Below the pieces are notes generated by a model. That model was given only the letters and a program-made list of their open reading frames with translations, made no database searches and was not told the origin of the DNA. The position numbers and the translations under genes are program-made. From Thermophilibacter provencensis (GTDB lineage: Bacteria > Actinomycetota > Coriobacteriia > Coriobacteriales > Atopobiaceae): a DNA stretch of 64,000 nt. This document shows positions 60,771 to 64,000 of the stretch, piece by piece (the first letter of the stretch is position 1; each line of letters starts with the position of its first letter). The stretch is taken from NCBI RefSeq assembly GCF_030372065.1, contig NZ_JAUDEA010000011.1, positions 1 to 64,000 of the forward strand. The letters run 5' to 3'.

Positions 60771-62351
60771 TCACAGGTAAAAACGTGACAGTCTCTTTTT
60801 CATGCCCCCGATTCCGCCGACGGGGGAGACGCCTCCGTTTGGGTACACGTCCGGGACGACCTTGATGGGTGGCAGGCGGCGGTAGAGCTCCATCTGCCGG
60901 TGCACGCGCTCGGCGAGCCTGCGGCTTGCAAAGCCCGGGCGCGCCCGCCAGACCCAGTTGCCGCCGAGCGTTGAGGGCGTGTTGATTCGTGCCTTGCTGC
61001 CAAGGCCGAGCAGGTCCTGCATCTGCACCACGGCGGTGTCCGCCGGGCTTGCCCAGATGGCGCGCATCATGCCCCAGCCCTCGCCCTCGGCCGAGTCGAG
61101 GTGCAGGTACTCCCGGGCGAGGGCAACGTCGCTTGCCGGCGCCGTCTCGAGCCAGCCGAGTGCGGTGTCGTTGTCATGCGTGCCAACGTATGCGATGCAG
61201 TTGGTGGGGTACGCGAAGGGCAGGTACGTTGCCCCCGAGCCATCGCGCGTGTCGAAGGCAAACTCGAGGACCCTCATTCCGGGGAAGCCCGAGTCCTCGA
61301 GCAGGCGGTGCACCGAGGGGGTGAGGTAGCCGAGGTCCTCGGCAACGATGTTGCAGTGACCCAGCCGCTGCTCCAGCACACGGAAGAGGTCGATCCCGGG
61401 GCCATTGCGCCACCTCCCGCCGGCTGCCGTCATGGCGCCCGCGGGGATGGCAAAGTAGGAGTCAAAGCCACGGAAGTGGTCGATGCGCAGGATGTCGTAA
61501 AGCCCAAGCTGGAACGCGATGCGCGCGATCCACCACTCGTAGCCGTCCGCCTTCATGCGGTCCCAGGCAAAGAGCGGGTTGCCCCAGAGCTGGCCGATGT
61601 CGGAGAAGCCGTCGGGCGGGACGCCCGCAATCTCGACGGGCCTGAGGTCATCGTTGAGCTGGAACTGCTCGGGGTGGCTCCAGACGTCCGCGCTGTCCAG
61701 CGCAACATAAAAGGGGAGGTCGCCCATGATGCGCACGCCCGCCGAGCTCGCGTAGTCGTGCAGGCGGCCCCACTGCGAGAAGAACAGGTACTGGACGCCC
61801 TGCCAGAAGGCAACTTCCTCGGCAAGCTCCTCGCGCGCCCGGTCGAGCGCGGCGGGTCGGCGAAGGCGCAGGCCGTCCGGCCAGGTGTGCCAGGGGGTGC
61901 CGTGGTAGCGGTCCTTGAGGGCCATGAAGAGGGCGTAGTCGTCGAGCCAGGCCGCCTCGTGCTCACAGAAGCGGGCGAGCTCCGTGCCTCTCGTCGCCCA
62001 CAGGCGTTCCACGGCACGTCTCAGCACGCCAAAGCGGTTCTGGTAGAGGGCGCCGTAGTCAACGCGCTCGGGGTCGTGGCCCCAGTCCACGTTAGCGAAC
62101 TCCTCGTGCTCGAGCAGCCCCTCCGCCTCGAGGTCGTCAAGGTCTATGAGGTAGGGATTCCCGGCGTAGGTGGAGAACGACTGGTAGGGCGAGTCCCCGT
62201 AGCTGGTGGGCACGATGGGGAGCACCTGCCAGATGGAGACCCCGGCGCGCGCCAGGAAGTCGACGAAACCGCGCGCCTCCCCGCCGATCGTCCCCACGCC
62301 CCAGGGGGAGGGGAGCGACGTGATGGGCATGAGGATGCCCGAGGTTCTCAT
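60771..62351 (-). CDS. malQ: 4-alpha-glucanotransferase (amylomaltase), GH77
   Basis: 526 residues. Disproportionates maltodextrins to longer chains that phosphorylase can use. Motifs: RTSGILMPITSLPSPWGVGT, GDSPYQSFSTYAGNPYLID, GDLPFYVALDSADVW, nucleophile Asp in LRIDHFRGF, acid/base Glu in NIVAEDLGYLT and the later YVGTHDNDTALGW. The start at 62351 follows GAAAGGAGG. 45 bases after lacI and 24 before glgP. Confidence 0.95.
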   Translation of the reverse strand: MRTSGILMPITSLPSPWGVGTIGGEARGFVDFLARAGVSIWQVLPIVPTSYGDSPYQSFSTYAGNPYLIDLDDLEAEGLLEHEEFANVDWGHDPERVDYGALYQNRFGVLRRAVERLWATRGTELARFCEHEAAWLDDYALFMALKDRYHGTPWHTWPDGLRLRRPAALDRAREELAEEVAFWQGVQYLFFSQWGRLHDYASSAGVRIMGDLPFYVALDSADVWSHPEQFQLNDDLRPVEIAGVPPDGFSDIGQLWGNPLFAWDRMKADGYEWWIARIAFQLGLYDILRIDHFRGFDSYFAIPAGAMTAAGGRWRNGPGIDLFRVLEQRLGHCNIVAEDLGYLTPSVHRLLEDSGFPGMRVLEFAFDTRDGSGATYLPFAYPTNCIAYVGTHDNDTALGWLETAPASDVALAREYLHLDSAEGEGWGMMRAIWASPADTAVVQMQDLLGLGSKARINTPSTLGGNWVWRARPGFASRRLAERVHRQMELYRRLPPIKVVPDVYPNGGVSPVGGIGGMKKRLSRFYL

Positions 62352-62396
62352 GCGTCCTCCTTTCTCGGCGGGGACGTCCCCCGTCACCGATGCGAA

Positions 62397-63401
62397 TCAG
62401 AGTGAGCGGACGCTCTCTCGTTCGACGAGCTCAAAGTCCACGAGCTCGTGAGTTGCCGGGGCGCCGTTGCGCATGGCGTCCAAGAGGAGTCGGGCGGCGC
62501 GCTCCGCGAGGCGCGTGGCGTCCTGGCGAATCGTCGTGATACGGGGAACGGCGTACTGGGAGAAGGCCGTGTCGTCAAAGCCCACGAGCGAGACGTCACC
62601 GGGTACGCTGAGCCCCTGGTCGACGATGGCGCGCAGCGCACCGAAGGCGACGACGTCTCCGAGCGCAAAGACGGCGGTGAGGTCGCCGGCGCGCTCGAGG
62701 AGGCGGCGTGTGGCCCCATAGCCCCGTGCCTCGAGGAAGTCACAGGGCTCATAGTCACGCTCGTAGTCAAGCCCGATGCCGTGCTCGCGGAGGGCCAGCT
62801 CGGCACCGCGCAGGCGCAGCTCGCCGATCTGCCCGCTCGTGCGGTTGCCGCCGACGATGCCGATGCGCCGGTGACCCCGCTCAAGCAGGTGTCCCACGGC
62901 GCTTCTCGCCGCAGCAACGTTGTCGATGGTGACGCTTGAGAGGTTGACAAACCCGAGTTCCTCGGCGCCCGCCGTCACCAGGACGCTCGGTGCCTCGATC
63001 TCGTGGAAGGACGCGCGGAAGCTCTCGAGCTCGCCGCCGAGAAAGACCATCCCCTTGGGATGGCGAGCCTGCTGGTAGTCAATGGCCGTACGCACCTCGT
63101 CGACGCCGCCGTTGAGGTAGGTGACGACGATCTCCTCGTCCTCGCGGGCAAGCGCCGCCTGCAGGGGGCCGAGGATGTCGTCAAACATGCGGTTGCCGAC
63201 GCCCATCACAAAGACGGCCACGGGCGTCTGGGAGCGCATCTTGAGGTAGCGCGCGTTGGAGTTGGGCTCGTAGCCGCACTCGGCCATCACGGCAAGGATG
63301 CGCTCACGCGCGCGGTCGCTCACGTTGGGCTGGCCGTTGATGACGCGGGAGACCGTACCCACGCCGTAGCCGGAGCGCTCCGCGATGTCTCTGATGTCCA
63401 T
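62397..63401 (-). CDS. LacI-family regulator of the maltodextrin operon
   Basis: 334 residues. N-terminal helix-turn-helix MDIRDIAERSGYGVGTVSRV followed by the hinge NGQPNVSDRARERI, and a periplasmic-binding-fold effector domain with IDNVAAARSAVGHLLERGHR and FALGDVVAFGALRAIVDQGL. First gene of its operon. Two perfect palindromes of CRE/LacI type (63438-63453 and 63494-63511) are just upstream, so it probably controls itself and, from the same spacer, the divergent galT. Which sugar it senses is not visible; maltose/maltodextrin is inferred from the operon. A longer upstream frame to 63527 is not used, because it would be read through the operators. Confidence 0.93.
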   Translation of the reverse strand: MDIRDIAERSGYGVGTVSRVINGQPNVSDRARERILAVMAECGYEPNSNARYLKMRSQTPVAVFVMGVGNRMFDDILGPLQAALAREDEEIVVTYLNGGVDEVRTAIDYQQARHPKGMVFLGGELESFRASFHEIEAPSVLVTAGAEELGFVNLSSVTIDNVAAARSAVGHLLERGHRRIGIVGGNRTSGQIGELRLRGAELALREHGIGLDYERDYEPCDFLEARGYGATRRLLERAGDLTAVFALGDVVAFGALRAIVDQGLSVPGDVSLVGFDDTAFSQYAVPRITTIRQDATRLAERAARLLLDAMRNGAPATHELVDFELVERESVRSL

Positions 63402-63437
63402 GTCTACCTCGTCTCTGCCCGGTGGGCGTAAGCTGCA

Positions 63438-63511
63438 TTGGAAACGTTTCCAACTCATTCTACCAAGAAGGGAAAAGGGGGAGATGAGGAAGAATTGGAA
63501 ACGTTTCCAAT
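63438..63511. promoter_or_regulatory. two LacI-family operators
   Basis: TTGGAAACGTTTCCAA (63438-63453) and ATTGGAAACGTTTCCAAT (63494-63511) are perfect palindromes with the central CG typical of LacI-family sites. The centres are 57 bp apart, suited to repressor looping. They lie 37 and 93 bases upstream of the regulator gene. The second is also 228 bases upstream of galT. Confidence 0.9.
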
Positions 63512-63738
63512 ACCGGCTTGAGCGCAACTATAGCGCACCTTGTCCCGCAGGGCGAGAAGAACCTGAGAATGCCGCTCGCGGGAGAAACGCCACCGCTTGC
63601 CGCCCTTCTCGCCCACGGTCCTTCTTGCCCCCGGATGTACCGCTCACGGAAGTGGGGCACGGTGGCCCTCAACTGCGATATCGTTTCCATAGCTGTGTTT
63701 GACAAGGGTTCGGGGGGAGCCCGCAGAGAAGGGAGCCC
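63512..63738. other. spacer between the lacI operon and galT
   Basis: No gene seen in 227 bases. TTGACA at 63699-63704 is a good -35 box for galT but no matching -10 is visible before the start codon at 63739. GGCGAGAAG occurs at 63550 and CTTCTCG at 63604. Near 63678 is CGATATCG. Confidence 0.4.
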
Positions 63739-64000
63739 ATGAATATGGATGGTCATCAGGTAAGCGTTACCGAGAGGGGCATCGCCGATCTTGTCGCCTA
63801 TGCGCTCGAGCGCGGCCTCATAGGGGAGGAGGACGTCACTTACGCCGCCAACCTCATGCTCGACGCGCTTTCCTACGAGCCGGACGGTTCCTTCGTTCCG
63901 CGTGAGGCCGTTGCCGCTGCGTGTGGCAACGAGAACCGCCCGAGCCTCGAGGAGATTCTCGCCAGCCTGCTCGCCGACGCCGTCGCGCGCGGGGTGTGCG
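63739..64000 (+). CDS. galT: UDP-glucose-hexose-1-phosphate uridylyltransferase, class II, N-terminal part (runs off the right edge)
   Basis: 87 residues are visible. The beginning, ERGIADLVAYALERGLIGEE followed by DVTYAANLMLDAL, and then LEEILASLLADAVARGV, match the helical N terminus of the class II GalT of Firmicutes and Actinobacteria, which swaps UMP between UDP-glucose and galactose 1-phosphate in the Leloir pathway. Start ATG 63739 follows AGAAGGGAG. Adjacent to the alpha-galactosidase and maltodextrin operons, it would process galactose from aga. The catalytic HPH motif lies beyond the window. Confidence 0.82.
   Translation, partial: MNMDGHQVSVTERGIADLVAYALERGLIGEEDVTYAANLMLDALSYEPDGSFVPREAVAAACGNENRPSLEEILASLLADAVARGVC

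Overview
The window is high-GC, densely coded bacterial DNA. It fits a host-associated anaerobic actinobacterium of the class Coriobacteriia (Olsenella/Collinsella type). Pointers are the GC-rich codon use, a fermentative pyruvate formate-lyase, a VaFE/SpaA-type cell-wall adhesin with a sortase signal, a bile salt hydrolase and a large share of genes for plant and host sugars. The genus is an inference. No rRNA, tRNA, CRISPR array, phage or insertion sequence was seen.

Layout. 1-2103: end of nadB, then nadC and the niacin repressor niaR (de novo NAD synthesis). 2104-9287: small soluble and membrane proteins, a cytoplasmic alpha-amylase, dipeptidase pepV and a hemolysin-III/TrhA protein. 9348-11864: a methionine ABC importer (metN-metI-metQ) preceded by a 33-codon reading frame with six Met in nine codons, a candidate leader peptide. 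11861-15882: small membrane protein, C69 dipeptidase, DAHP synthase and a lipoprotein. 15889-19295: the pyruvate formate-lyase operon, in which the enzyme is split into a 695-residue core and a separate 82-residue glycyl-radical protein, followed by the activase. 19530-22628: GtrA-like protein and a GH3 glycosidase with a C-terminal membrane hairpin. 22901-26264: a TetR-controlled five-gene operon (regulator, flavin reductase, small membrane protein, frameshifted NAD(P)-binding protein, DUF1295 protein). 26500-27788: DedA protein and a BrnT/BrnA toxin-antitoxin locus whose toxin gene is frameshifted. 27905-36698: a 2277-residue adhesin and a divergent secreted RCC1-propeller protein of lower GC. 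36821-40922: iron alcohol dehydrogenase, a winged-helix/pRiA4b-type protein, a small membrane protein and bile salt hydrolase. 41066-45287: csoR, copA (with a CopZ-like tail that has its own ribosome site) and an MFS exporter. 45622-48651: ligA and a tyrosine phosphatase.

48697-64000 is a carbohydrate island. An AraC-type regulator diverges from msmK-msmE-msmF-msmG-aga (uptake and hydrolysis of alpha-galactosides such as melibiose and raffinose). Facing it is a lacI-malQ-glgP-GH13 glucosidase operon for maltodextrin/glycogen breakdown, with two perfect palindromic operators upstream of lacI. galT starts divergently at the right edge and would take the galactose released by the alpha-galactosidase.

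Spacers between genes carry several unrelated families of short palindromic repeats. These are a 30-nt TGATGACAA element (4 copies), a TGATTCAAAAGGGGAC palindrome (2 copies), an AGCCCCTCCCAAACC hairpin (3), a TCGTGTAGCG motif (4), a 42-nt inverted pair and a roughly 100-nt composite hairpin at the ends of two glycosidase genes. None is explained by a transposase in the window. The heptamer CGAGAAG is also frequent in spacer DNA.
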